Part shown: positions 16,257 through 25,204 of the stretch, piece after piece
How the letters are laid out: each line of letters starts with the position of its first letter
How positions within the stretch are numbered: position 1 is the stretch's first letter
Assembly: GCF_000364605.1 (NCBI RefSeq)
Contig: NZ_KB822575.1
Span: forward strand, 792,237 to 856,236
Source of the DNA: Nocardioides sp. Iso805N
GTDB lineage: Bacteria; Actinomycetota; Actinomycetes; Propionibacteriales; Nocardioidaceae
Direction of reading: 5' to 3'
Length of the DNA: 64,000 nucleotides
Notes under the pieces: generated by a model
The model's input: only the letters and a program-made list of their open reading frames with translations
Told to the model about the DNA's origin: nothing
Databases searched by the model: none
Program-made: the position numbers and the translations under genes

Positions 16257-18002
16257 ATGGCACAGGTACGACGGGCACGGGCCGTGCTCGCCTCCGCAAC
16301 GCTGCTGACGATCGCGTTGGTCGGGGTGCTGCTCGCAGCGCCGTCCCCCTCGGTCGCCGCGACCTCCGAACCGGTCGGCTGCAACGTCGACGTGCTGCCC
16401 GGCCAGGCGCGCTGCTACGCGACGATCCAGCGCCCGACCGTCGCGACGACGCCGGGCGGTGTGCGCTCTTTTACGACCGCGCCGGACGTGGCGCACGGGA
16501 TCACGCCGGCGGACATCGCCACGTTGTACGACCTGCCGCCCGCGTCTGAAGCTGACACGCCCGGCTCGGGTCCCGCCGTCGCACTGGTCGAGGAGGGTGA
16601 CGTGCCCGAGCTCGACGCGGAGTTGGCCACCTATCGGACCCAATACAACCTCGGCGCCTGTTCCGTCACCTCCGGCTGTCTGTCCGTGGTCAACCAGCAG
16701 GGCCGCACCTCACCACTGCCCGCCGCCGACCCCGACTGGGCGTGGGAGACCATGATGGACGTCGAGGCTGTCGCAGCAGCGTGCCCCGCCTGCAAGATCC
16801 TCGTCGTGGAGGCCGCCTCGACCTACACGGACGACCTCGACATCGCAGCCGCCACCGCAGCCGCCAGTGCCGATTACGTGTCGATGTCGTGGGGCTCCTC
16901 CGACGATGGCCTACGAGCTCGGGACGTGGCGGCCTCCGAACGAACCTTCAGCACAGCCGGCGTCACCTTCGTCGCCGCCACCGGTGACTTCGGGTGGCAC
17001 ACCTACATTCCCGCCGACGACGGCAATCCCCAGGACAGCCTCGCCTGCGGGGCAACCAGCATGCCGTCGACGCCCGGCGACACCCACTCCTGCACCAGCT
17101 ACCCGGCCAGCTCGACGCACGTGATCGCCGCCGGCGGCACCACGCCGGTGCTGGCGAGCGACGGCAGCCTGTCCGAGCAGATGTGGGGCGATGCGGACGA
17201 CGACGGCTCCCCGAACGCCGGCGGCGTTTCATCGGGCTGCTCCGGCTGGACCAAGATGAACGCCGCGCAGGCGTTGAACGGGCGCGCCCGGGGTGCGTGT
17301 GGCACGGCGCGCGGAACGGCCGACATCTCCGCACTGGCCGACGGCTTCTCGATGTACCACCACGACACCGACACCGACCGGAACTGGTGGATCGGCGGCG
17401 GCACCTCGCTGGCCGCGCCCCTCCTGACCGCGATGTACGCCCGGGCCGGCAACCACACCAGCCCGTTCGAAATCTACGCCCGCGCGACCGCCCAGCCCGA
17501 CGCCTTCAACGACATCACCAGCGGAACGGCGACCCGTGGTTGCCCGATCTCCGATCGGTGGCACCTGTGCAGCGACGGCGTCGGTTGGGACGGACCCACG
17601 GGACTGGGCACTCCGCATGGCCTCGAGAGCCTCGAGCCCTACGACGGTCCGATCCTCGACGACCCGATCCCGGCCGACTACCTCGTTCCCATCACCGCCT
17701 CCGCCTCGCCGTCGACCTCGCCGTCGCCCGTTGCTCTCAGGCCGATCCGGCACTCCGGCAAGGTCAAGGTCAGCGGCAAGGCACGGGTGCGCGCCAGGCT
17801 GAAGGCGGCGTACGGGAGCTTCGACGCAGGCACCACCGCGACCGTCACCTGGCTGGTCAACGGCAGGCCGGTCGCGCACGGCAAGCACCTGCGGGTGAAG
17901 AAGGCGTGGCTCAAGCACAGGATCAGGTACGTCGTGACGGCCACCGGGGCCGGTCGCACGCCGCTTTCGCTGACCTCGCCGACGGTGAAGGTGAAGCGCT
18001 GA
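16257..18002 (+). CDS. Secreted S53 (sedolisin) family peptidase
   Basis: A 581-residue exported serine peptidase. A signal peptide (TLLTIALVGVLLAAP) is followed by a short pro-region and a sedolisin domain: catalytic Glu/Asp in DWAWETMMDVEAV (about 164-168), oxyanion Asp in ATGDFGW (about 245), nucleophile Ser in GGTSLAAP (about 381). The pro-region is much shorter than in classic sedolisins. A Ser/Pro-rich linker leads to a C-terminal beta-rich module (TWLVNGRPVAHGKHLRVKK) probably for wall or substrate binding. It should act outside the cell on acidic substrates; target unknown. Confidence 0.85.
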   Translation: MAQVRRARAVLASATLLTIALVGVLLAAPSPSVAATSEPVGCNVDVLPGQARCYATIQRPTVATTPGGVRSFTTAPDVAHGITPADIATLYDLPPASEADTPGSGPAVALVEEGDVPELDAELATYRTQYNLGACSVTSGCLSVVNQQGRTSPLPAADPDWAWETMMDVEAVAAACPACKILVVEAASTYTDDLDIAAATAAASADYVSMSWGSSDDGLRARDVAASERTFSTAGVTFVAATGDFGWHTYIPADDGNPQDSLACGATSMPSTPGDTHSCTSYPASSTHVIAAGGTTPVLASDGSLSEQMWGDADDDGSPNAGGVSSGCSGWTKMNAAQALNGRARGACGTARGTADISALADGFSMYHHDTDTDRNWWIGGGTSLAAPLLTAMYARAGNHTSPFEIYARATAQPDAFNDITSGTATRGCPISDRWHLCSDGVGWDGPTGLGTPHGLESLEPYDGPILDDPIPADYLVPITASASPSTSPSPVALRPIRHSGKVKVSGKARVRARLKAAYGSFDAGTTATVTWLVNGRPVAHGKHLRVKKAWLKHRIRYVVTATGAGRTPLSLTSPTVKVKR

Positions 18003-18084
18003 CGCGAGCGGCGACCGGCCCGGTTGTGAGGGCTGTCACCTGCTGATCAGGTTTATCGACTCTGAGACTGTCGGTGGTCCCACC

Positions 18085-18090
18085 TAGTCT
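18085..18090 (+). promoter_or_regulatory. -10 hexamer TAGTCT of the DHA2 exporter
   Basis: TAGTCT stands 6 nt before the GTG start, so a leaderless message is likely. Confidence 0.5.
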
Positions 18091-18096
18091 TTACGG

Positions 18097-19587
18097 GTGA
18101 CCACCGATCTCTCACCTCAGGCCGAGCCCGGCGCCTCGGAGAAGCTCGACGCCCGCGTGCTCATCGTCGCCGGCGTCGTCGTCCTGGGCTCGATCATGTC
18201 GATCCTGGACATCACCGTCGTGAACGTCGCGATGGCGACGTTCATGAAGGCGTTCGGCAAGACCCAGGCCCAGGTCGCCTGGGTCGCCACCGGCTACACG
18301 CTCGCCCTGGCGACGGTCATCCCCCTGACCGGCTGGGCGGCCGAGCGGTTCGGCACCAAGCGCCTCTACATGCTGGCGATCCTACTCTTCGCGCTCGGCT
18401 CGGCGCTGTGTGCGACCGCGCCCAACCTCGAGACGCTGATCGTCTTCCGCGTGCTGCAGGGTCTCGGCGGCGGCATGCTGATGCCTCTCGGCATGACGAT
18501 CCTGACCCGCGCTGCTGGTCCCGAGCGGATCGGCCGCGTGATGGCGGTCCTGGGGGTGCCGATGCTGCTGGGTCCGATCCTCGGGCCGATCCTCGGCGGC
18601 TGGCTGATCGACGTCGCCTCGTGGCACTGGATCTTCCTGGTCAACGTCCCGCTCGGGGCGATCGCCCTGATCTACGCCTGGCGCGTGCTCGACAAGGACA
18701 ACCCGCAGTCCTCGGAGAGCTTCGACTTCGTCGGCATGCTGCTTCTCTCTCCCGGCCTGGCCTGCTTCCTCTACGGCGTCAGCTCCATCCCGGCCGCCCA
18801 GGCGAATCACGGCACCATGTGGACCGCCGGCGTCCTCTGGCCGGCTGTCATCGGCCTGGTTCTCGTGGTCGCGTTCGTGCCGTGGGCGCTGCGCAAGGCC
18901 AACATCCACCCGCTGCTGGACCTGCGCCTCTTCCAGGACCGCAACATGAGCGTCTCCGTGATCGCGATCTCGCTGTTCGCGATCGCCTTCTTCGGCGCGA
19001 GCCTGCTGCTGCCGACCTACTTCCAGGAGGTCCGCGGGGCCTCGCCGCTGAAGTCCGGCGTGCTCCTGGCACCGCAGGGGATCGGCGCGATGATCACCAT
19101 GCCGGTGGCAGGCGTGCTGGCCGACAAGCTCGGCGCCGGCAAGGTCGTGATCCCCGGCATCGTGCTCATCACCGTCAGTATGGCCATGTGGATCCCCGTC
19201 TCGGACACCACCTCGACCGGCTATCTCCTCGGCGCGCTGTTCATCATGGGGCTGGGCATGGGCTGCACGATGATGCCGATCTACTCCGCTGCGATGGCGA
19301 CGCTCCGCGATCACACCATCGCGCGCGGCTCCACCCTGATGAACATCGTGCAGCAGATCGCCGCCTCCATCGGCACAGCGCTGTTCTCGGTGCTGCTGAC
19401 CAACTACGTCAAGAACAACGTGACCGTTCCCGCGACGGACCCCAAGTGGGCCGGACAGATGGCTGAGGCCTTCGGCGCCGTCTTCGTCGTCGCCACGATC
19501 CTGGTCGCTGTCGTCCTGATCCCGGCGTTCTTCCTGCCCCGCAGCAAGAGCCAGGAGCTGGGCACCAAGCCGGTCGTCATGCACTGA
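18097..19587 (+). CDS. DHA2 (EmrB/QacA) family drug:H+ antiporter
   Basis: 496 residues with fourteen predicted transmembrane helices. The opening VVVLGSIMSILDITVVNVAMATF and the GWAAERFGTKRLYM motif A are typical of EmrB-type 14-helix exporters; motif C is seen as GVPMLLGPILGPILGG. It probably exports hydrophobic drugs or toxic metabolites. No TetR or MarR regulator is adjacent. The gene ends convergently with recQ at hairpin element B. Confidence 0.9.
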   Translation: MTTDLSPQAEPGASEKLDARVLIVAGVVVLGSIMSILDITVVNVAMATFMKAFGKTQAQVAWVATGYTLALATVIPLTGWAAERFGTKRLYMLAILLFALGSALCATAPNLETLIVFRVLQGLGGGMLMPLGMTILTRAAGPERIGRVMAVLGVPMLLGPILGPILGGWLIDVASWHWIFLVNVPLGAIALIYAWRVLDKDNPQSSESFDFVGMLLLSPGLACFLYGVSSIPAAQANHGTMWTAGVLWPAVIGLVLVVAFVPWALRKANIHPLLDLRLFQDRNMSVSVIAISLFAIAFFGASLLLPTYFQEVRGASPLKSGVLLAPQGIGAMITMPVAGVLADKLGAGKVVIPGIVLITVSMAMWIPVSDTTSTGYLLGALFIMGLGMGCTMMPIYSAAMATLRDHTIARGSTLMNIVQQIAASIGTALFSVLLTNYVKNNVTVPATDPKWAGQMAEAFGAVFVVATILVAVVLIPAFFLPRSKSQELGTKPVVMH

Positions 19588-19600
19588 CGCCGACTTTGCA

Positions 19601-19651
19601 GAAATGGGCGTCGAGTTTGCACCTCCCGGGTGCAGACTCGGCGCCCATTTC
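19601..19651. terminator. Inverted repeat between convergent genes (element B)
   Basis: Arms 19601-19623 and 19629-19651 pair over 23 bp with two G-U wobbles and a 5-nt loop. The left arm begins GAAATGGGCGTCGAGT. It is closely related to element C, 2.3 kb away. It probably ends transcripts of both the exporter and recQ; there is no long U-tract. Confidence 0.7.
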
Positions 19652-19663
19652 TCATGATTCGGC

Positions 19664-21808
19664 TCAGCTCTCCACGGCCAGCGTCAACGGCAGTACGCCG
19701 CCAGCGCCGGCCCGACGGAGCGCGCGAGCCGCGAGCGTGAGGGTCCATCCGGTGACCACCCGGTCGTCGACCAGCAGCACGCGGGCACCATCCGGCACCT
19801 CCGCACGCAGCGACGAGCGGCGTGAGACCGCTGCGACCCGCTGGGCGGAGTTGGCAGCTCCGGCACCCGGCGGCACGCTCGGGTCGACCAGCGCGAAGGT
19901 GCCGACGATCGGCCGCTGCAGGTAGCGCGAGAGGCCGGCGGCGAGATCATCGACCAAGCTCGGGCGGGTGGCCGACTCCACCGTCACGATGGCATCGATC
20001 TGCGGTCGCCAGTCGCCCAGGATCTCGACCACGGCCCGCACGAGAGCATCAGGCACCCGGTCGACGCCCACGCCACGGTCGGTCCCCTCACCCGAGCCGC
20101 CCGAGCCCTCACCCGAGCCGCCCGAGCCGCCCGTGCCGCGGAACAGCTCACGAAGCGCCTGGCCGTGACCCAGGTCGGTGAGCCGAGCGATGGCACGACC
20201 GGGCTCGGCCGCGTCGGCGATCTTGCCGCGCAGGTCGATGCCGAGGTTGGGCAGCGCCTGGGGCCACATCTTGCGTGGCTCGATGACCACCCCGGGCCGG
20301 GCAAGTCGGGCGCCGGCCTCCTCGATCGCGGCCTGCGAAATGTTCGCGGAGAGCTGGATTCCGCCACAGTTGTCGCAGCGGCCGCAGTCGACCGCGTCCG
20401 GGTCATCCAGCTGCTCGCGCAGGTAGCGCATCCGGCACTCGCCCGTCGCGATGTAGTCGAGCATGGCCCGCTGCTCGCGGGCGCGCGCCTCCGCCACGCG
20501 GGCATAGCGGTCGGCGTCGTAGGACCATGCCTGCCCGGTCGATTCCCAGCCGCCCTGCACCCGGTGGACGGCACCGTCCACGTCGAGCACCTTCAACATG
20601 GTCTCGAGCCGGGAGCGGCCGAGCTCGACGTACGACTCGAGGGTGGGTGTGGAGAGCGGACGGTCTGACTCCGAGAGCACCTCGAGGGTGCGACGGACGA
20701 GCTCCTCGCGCGGGAAGGCCAGCGAGGCGAAGTAGGCCCAGATGTCGCGGTCCTCGGTGCCGGGCAGCAGCACCACCGACGCGTCGGCGATCGCCCCGCG
20801 GCCGGCACGGCCCACCTGCTGGTAGTAGGCGACGGGCGAGGACGGCGCCCCGAGATTGACCACGAAGCCGAGCGCGGCATCGAAGCCCATGCCCAGAGCG
20901 CTGGTCGCGATCAGCGCCTTGATCCGGCCCGAGGCCAGATCGGCCTCCAGCGCCTGCCGCTCGGTGGTCTCGGTCTGTCCCGAGTAGGCGGCGACGTGAT
21001 GCCCACGGGATCGCAGGTAGTCGGCGACCTCCTGGGTGGCCGCCACGGTCAGGCAGTAGACGATGCCGGAGCCGGGCTGCTCGGCGAGGTGATCGGCGAG
21101 CCAGGCGAGTCGCTGCTCGATCGTCGGCAACCTGACCACACCCAGCCGCAGCGACTCGCGGTCGAGCGAGCCGCGCAGCACCAGGACACGCTCACCCAGC
21201 TGCTCGGCGACATCGGCCGTGACCCGGGCATTGGCGGTGGCAGTGGTGGCGAGCACCGGGATGCCGGCCGGGAGCTCGCCGAGCAAGGTGCGGATGCGGC
21301 GGTAGTCGGGACGGAAGTCGTGACCCCAGTCGGAGATGCAGTGCGCCTCGTCGATCACCAGCAAGCCGCAGGTGGCCGCCAGCCGAGGCAGCACAGCGTC
21401 CCGGAAGCCGGGGTTGTTGAGCCGCTCCGGCGAGACCAGCAGCACGTCGATCTCGCCGGCATGCACGCCCCGCTCGATGGCCGACCAGTCCTCGATGTTG
21501 GTGGAGTTGATCGTCGCGGCCCGGATGCCGGCCCGCTCCGCCGCCTCGATCTGGTTGCGCATCAGCGCCAGCAGCGGCGAGATGATCACCGTCGGGCCGG
21601 CTCCCTCGGAGCGCAGCAGCAGCGTGGCCACGAAGTAGACGGCCGACTTGCCCCACCCCGTCTTCTGCACGACCAGCGCCCGACTGCGCTGCTCCACGAG
21701 CGCGGAGATCGCCGTCCACTGATCCTCGCGCAGGACCGCGTCGTCGCGGCCGACGAGCGCGCGCAGGTGACCTTCAGCAGCGGCCCGGACGTCGGTGGTG
21801 GTGGTCAT
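19664..21808 (-). CDS. RecQ-family helicase with C-terminal phosphoribosyltransferase-like domain
   Basis: A 714-residue ATP-dependent 3'-5' DNA helicase. The helicase core has QKTGWGKSAVYF (Walker A) and DEAH in VIDEAHCISDWGHDFRPDY (about 154). The RecQ zinc site is C...CGRCDNC (about 456-483). A Gly/Ser/Glu linker with GSGGSGEG repeats (about 556-571) leads to a phosphoribosyltransferase-like domain with the PRPP loop VLLVDDRVVTGWT (about 673-688). There is no HRDC domain. The fused PRTase fold is known in actinobacterial RecQ-like proteins, but its role is unclear. Confidence 0.88.
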   Translation of the reverse strand: MTTTTDVRAAAEGHLRALVGRDDAVLREDQWTAISALVEQRSRALVVQKTGWGKSAVYFVATLLLRSEGAGPTVIISPLLALMRNQIEAAERAGIRAATINSTNIEDWSAIERGVHAGEIDVLLVSPERLNNPGFRDAVLPRLAATCGLLVIDEAHCISDWGHDFRPDYRRIRTLLGELPAGIPVLATTATANARVTADVAEQLGERVLVLRGSLDRESLRLGVVRLPTIEQRLAWLADHLAEQPGSGIVYCLTVAATQEVADYLRSRGHHVAAYSGQTETTERQALEADLASGRIKALIATSALGMGFDAALGFVVNLGAPSSPVAYYQQVGRAGRGAIADASVVLLPGTEDRDIWAYFASLAFPREELVRRTLEVLSESDRPLSTPTLESYVELGRSRLETMLKVLDVDGAVHRVQGGWESTGQAWSYDADRYARVAEARAREQRAMLDYIATGECRMRYLREQLDDPDAVDCGRCDNCGGIQLSANISQAAIEEAGARLARPGVVIEPRKMWPQALPNLGIDLRGKIADAAEPGRAIARLTDLGHGQALRELFRGTGGSGGSGEGSGGSGEGTDRGVGVDRVPDALVRAVVEILGDWRPQIDAIVTVESATRPSLVDDLAAGLSRYLQRPIVGTFALVDPSVPPGAGAANSAQRVAAVSRRSSLRAEVPDGARVLLVDDRVVTGWTLTLAARALRRAGAGGVLPLTLAVES

Positions 21809-21887
21809 GCCTCGTGTCTATCAGGCGTCGACGACATTTCCGCTTCCGCTATCCACAGGTGGTCATCAGGCCGCTGGCGAGTCGGTC

Positions 21888-21938
21888 GAAATGGCCGTCG
21901 AGTCCGCACCCCAGGGGTGGGGACTCGACGGCCATTTC
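21888..21938. terminator. Inverted repeat upstream of recQ (element C)
   Basis: Arms beginning GAAATGGCCGTCGAGT at 21888 and ending at 21938 match with one mismatch. Length (51 nt) and core match element B. It lies between the M13 peptidase stop side and the recQ start; a DnaA-box-like CTATCCACA is at 21849-21857. Confidence 0.7.
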
Positions 21939-21949
21939 TGCGAACTCGG

Positions 21950-23878
21950 CTACCAGATGCGGACGCGAGACTCCGGCTCCAGCCACAGCCCGTCGCCGGG
22001 CTCGGTGGCGAACAGCTCGTGGAACTCATCGAGGTTGCGCACGATGTTGGCCCGGAACTCCGCGGGGGAGTGCGGGTCGACGGCCAGCAGCTGCTGCAGC
22101 TGCTCGGGCCGGCGCTTGGCACGCCAGACGTAGGACCAGTTGAGGAACAGGTCGCGCCGCTCCTCCGCGCTCGCCTCGCCGCCGCACGCGATCAGGAACG
22201 CCTTGAGGGCGATCGTCAGACCGCCCAGGTCGCCGATGTTCTCGCCGACCGTCAGCGAGCCGTTGACCTTCTCGCCGGGCAGGTCACGCAGCTCGAAGCC
22301 GTCGTACTGGCTGATCAGCGCCTTGGTCTTCACCTCGAACGCGGACCGGTCCTGGTCGGACCACCAGTTCTCCATGTTGCCGTCGCCGTCGTACTGAGAG
22401 CCCTGGTCGTCGAAGCCGTGGCCGATCTCATGGCCGATCACGGCACCGATGCCGCCGTAGTTCTCGGCGGCGCTCGCCTCGGGGCTGAAGAACGGCTTCT
22501 GCAAGATGCCGGCCGGGAAGCAGATCTCGTTGGTGCCGGGGTTGTAGTAGGCGTTCACCGTCTGGGGCAGCATGTGCCACTCGTCGCGATCGACCGGTCC
22601 GCCGAGCTTGCCCAGCTCGCGGTCGGTCTCGAAGATCGACGCCGCCTGCACGTTGCCGAGCAGGTCACCGCGCGAGACCGCCAGCGCGGAGTAGTCGCGG
22701 AACTTCTTCGGGTAGCCGATCTTCGGGGTGAACTTCTCCAGCTTGGAGAACGCCCGCTGCTTGGTCTCCGAGCTCATCCAGTCGAGGCTCTCGATGGAGG
22801 TGCGGTAGGCGGCCAGCAGGTTGGCGACCAGCTCGTCCATCATCGCCTTCGACGCAGGCGGGAAGTGCCGGGTGACGTACTCCTGGCCGACCTCCTCGCC
22901 GAGGGCGCCCTCCACCAGCGAGACGCCGCGCTTCCAGCGCTCGCGCAGCTGCGGCGTGCCGTTGAGGGTGCGGCCGTAGAAGTCGAAGTTGGTCTCGACG
23001 AAGTCATCGGTGAGGTAGGCAGCGGACCAGCGCAGCACGTGCGCCAGCAGCCACGACCGCCACTCCTCGACCGGGGTCTCCGACAGCACGCCGCTGAGGT
23101 GCTCGAAGAACGACGGCTGCCGGACGATCACCTCACCGAGCACCTGCTCGGAGGTGAGCTTGGCACCGGAGAGGTTGGTGACGTAGGCGTCCCAGTCGAA
23201 GGCCGGCGCCAGCTCGCGCAGCTGCTCAAGAGTGAGCAGGTTGTAGGTCTTCTGCCGGTCACGGGTCTCGGCGCGCTCCCAGTGGCCGGCCGCGATCTTG
23301 GTGTCGATGGCGAGCACCGTCGCCGCCGCTTCGGCCGGGGACTCGGCTCCGCCGAGGGCGAAGAGCCGGGTGAGGTAGTCGACGTACTTGGTGCGGATCT
23401 CGGCGAACTTCTCGTCGCGGTAGTAGGACTCGTCCGGCAGCCCGAGGCCGCCCTGGAGCAGGTTGAAGACGTAGCGGTCGGAGTCCTTGTCGTCGGTGTT
23501 GACGTAGCCACCGAAGAGGCCGTGACCGCCGACCCGCTCGAACTCGCCGAGGAACGCCGCCAGGTCGGCGACGTCGCGCAGCCCGTCGACCGCCGCGACC
23601 AGCGGCTGGATCGGCGCGGTGCCGGCGGCATCGATCGCGGCGGTGTCCATGAAGGAGGCGTAGAGATCGCCGATCTTGGACCCCACCGGGGCGCCCTCGA
23701 TGATCTCGCGGACCTGTGCCTCGGCCTCGTCGACCAGCACCACGAAGGCGCCGGCACTGGCCTTGTCGTCGGGGATCTCGTAGGTGCGCAGCCAGGTGCC
23801 GTTGACGTGGCCGAACAGGTCGTCCTGCGGTCGGATCGCCAGGTCCATGCCCTCGCGGGCGTCATCGAGAGTGGTCAC
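21950..23878 (-). CDS. M13 family zinc metallopeptidase (neprilysin-like)
   Basis: A 642-residue peptidase with zinc site VIGHEIGHGF (HExxH, about residue 479) and the third ligand in ENIGDLGG (about 543). The substrate-binding NAYYNP motif is present upstream. No signal peptide is evident, so it is probably cytosolic and cleaves oligopeptides, as proposed for bacterial PepO-like members. The usual C-terminal C-x-x-W is replaced by RVRIW. The GTG start follows TAGGGT by 6 nt. Confidence 0.92.
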   Translation of the reverse strand: MTTLDDAREGMDLAIRPQDDLFGHVNGTWLRTYEIPDDKASAGAFVVLVDEAEAQVREIIEGAPVGSKIGDLYASFMDTAAIDAAGTAPIQPLVAAVDGLRDVADLAAFLGEFERVGGHGLFGGYVNTDDKDSDRYVFNLLQGGLGLPDESYYRDEKFAEIRTKYVDYLTRLFALGGAESPAEAAATVLAIDTKIAAGHWERAETRDRQKTYNLLTLEQLRELAPAFDWDAYVTNLSGAKLTSEQVLGEVIVRQPSFFEHLSGVLSETPVEEWRSWLLAHVLRWSAAYLTDDFVETNFDFYGRTLNGTPQLRERWKRGVSLVEGALGEEVGQEYVTRHFPPASKAMMDELVANLLAAYRTSIESLDWMSSETKQRAFSKLEKFTPKIGYPKKFRDYSALAVSRGDLLGNVQAASIFETDRELGKLGGPVDRDEWHMLPQTVNAYYNPGTNEICFPAGILQKPFFSPEASAAENYGGIGAVIGHEIGHGFDDQGSQYDGDGNMENWWSDQDRSAFEVKTKALISQYDGFELRDLPGEKVNGSLTVGENIGDLGGLTIALKAFLIACGGEASAEERRDLFLNWSYVWRAKRRPEQLQQLLAVDPHSPAEFRANIVRNLDEFHELFATEPGDGLWLEPESRVRIW

Positions 23879-23884
23879 GTCCCG

Positions 23885-23890
23885 ACCCTA
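23885..23890 (-). promoter_or_regulatory. -10 hexamer TAGGGT of the M13 peptidase gene
   Basis: TAGGGT is 6 nt before the GTG start at 23878, giving leaderless geometry. Confidence 0.5.
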
Positions 23891-23910
23891 GCCGGGCGCC
23901 CCGACAAAGA

Positions 23911-25155
23911 TCAGCGCGGCGTGACGATCTTGTTCATCTCGAAGTGCATCGGGTCGGTGTAGTGCCACGTCCCGCCCCACGTGAAGCCCCACTCCTCGAA
24001 GATCTGCACGACCTGGCGGTTCATCTGGCCCGCCGTGCCCCGCTCGTTCTGTGGCGCGTCGATGTCGATCGCCAGGCCGAAGGCGTGGTTGGACAGCGAC
24101 GACGTCCCGGCGATGAACCGCGGGTAGTAGCAGCCGGCGGTCGAGTGGATGGTGCCGGCGAGACCGCGCGCCTGCACCTCGGCCAGCGCCGCCTTGAGCT
24201 GGGGGAAGAGCAGCCTGTTGCACGTCACCCGACCCAGGATCGGCACGGTGTCGGTCACGATGTGTGAGGTGACCCAGGCCGGGTCCGGGGCGATCATGCC
24301 GCCGCCGAGCACGCGGTAGGTGTAGTGCCCGACCGCCTGGGCGACGGTGCCGACGACGTTGGCGAACTGCCGCACGTCCGGGTCCAGGCCGAGACGGGCC
24401 ACCACGTCGAGCCGCTGCACCGAGGCCGACGAGCCGAGCAGCTTCTTCAGCGGCTTGGCCACCCGCTCGGGCGAGGTGATCGCGGTGGAGATGATGACCG
24501 CGTTGTCCGGCACCATCCCGAGCGACGTGCCCCAGGCGGTGTTGACGACTGCGTCGACGAGGCCCGGGATCTGCGCCGCCCACGCGCCGACGTGGATCTT
24601 CGGCGCCGAGGCGTTCGAGCCCATCTGCCAGTAGCCGTTCGCGTCCGGCGGGAGCTGCTTCTTCAGGTCGGGGTTGACCGCGAGCTCCCCGCCCGCGACC
24701 CGGTCCCAGACCTCGGTCGAGTCCGCCGAGGCCAGCGGCGTGTAGTTGCGGTAGGTCGCAGGATCGACGGCGACCACGTTGAGCAGCTTGTCCTCGATCG
24801 AGACCTCCCCGATGGAGAGCTGCTCGACACCCGTCACCTTGGGGATCGCCTTGATCGCCGCGATCTGTGCGGGCGTCAGCGTCGTGCTCGCCCGCACCAG
24901 GATGTCGGCCGAGTGCAGGTCGCCGCTCCGCGGCCCAGGAGCGGGTACGGCGTGGGAGGGGTCGGCCACCGGGACCGTCGAGACGCCCGCTGACGCCGAC
25001 GTACTGGCCGATGCGCCGGGCGACGTGCTCGCCGACGTGCCCACTGACGGCAAGGCGGCGCCGGACGGGTCAGCGGACGGGTCAGCGGCACCGCACCCGG
25101 CCACCGCGACCACCGTCGCCGCGGCCAGGCAGACCGCCACCAGCCTCCGCATCAT
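23911..25155 (-). CDS. M15 (VanY-like) D,D-carboxypeptidase lipoprotein with extra N-domain
   Basis: A 414-residue lipoprotein. The signal peptide ends in the lipobox VAGCG (Cys about 21); a Ser/Thr/Ala-rich linker (about 25-75) spans the wall. Residues about 80-240 form a domain with TLTPAQIAAIKAIPKVTGVEQL and VVAVDPATYRNYTP that resembles the extracytoplasmic core of MacB-type permeases (inference). The C-terminal peptidase carries SNHAFGLAIDID (about 353) and WHYTDPMHFE (about 395), the three zinc ligands. It should trim peptidoglycan stem peptides at the membrane. Confidence 0.82.
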   Translation of the reverse strand: MMRRLVAVCLAAATVVAVAGCGAADPSADPSGAALPSVGTSASTSPGASASTSASAGVSTVPVADPSHAVPAPGPRSGDLHSADILVRASTTLTPAQIAAIKAIPKVTGVEQLSIGEVSIEDKLLNVVAVDPATYRNYTPLASADSTEVWDRVAGGELAVNPDLKKQLPPDANGYWQMGSNASAPKIHVGAWAAQIPGLVDAVVNTAWGTSLGMVPDNAVIISTAITSPERVAKPLKKLLGSSASVQRLDVVARLGLDPDVRQFANVVGTVAQAVGHYTYRVLGGGMIAPDPAWVTSHIVTDTVPILGRVTCNRLLFPQLKAALAEVQARGLAGTIHSTAGCYYPRFIAGTSSLSNHAFGLAIDIDAPQNERGTAGQMNRQVVQIFEEWGFTWGGTWHYTDPMHFEMNKIVTPR

Positions 25156-25173
25156 CGTCCCTCCCGGCGGGAC

Positions 25174-25179
25174 AGCCTA
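25174..25179 (-). promoter_or_regulatory. -10 hexamer TAGGCT of the M15 lipoprotein gene
   Basis: TAGGCT lies 18 bp before the ATG and is followed by GGGAGGG, so this message would have a short leader with a ribosome site. Confidence 0.5.
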
Positions 25180-25204
25180 CGTGAGGGGCCAGCACCGCCA
25201 GACC

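Noticed and set aside
20996-23962. A 988-codon open frame on the plus strand
   Set aside because: It runs antisense through recQ and the M13 peptidase, both certain. Its product is Arg/Gly/Asp/Val-rich and low in complexity, as expected for the complementary frame of high-GC genes.
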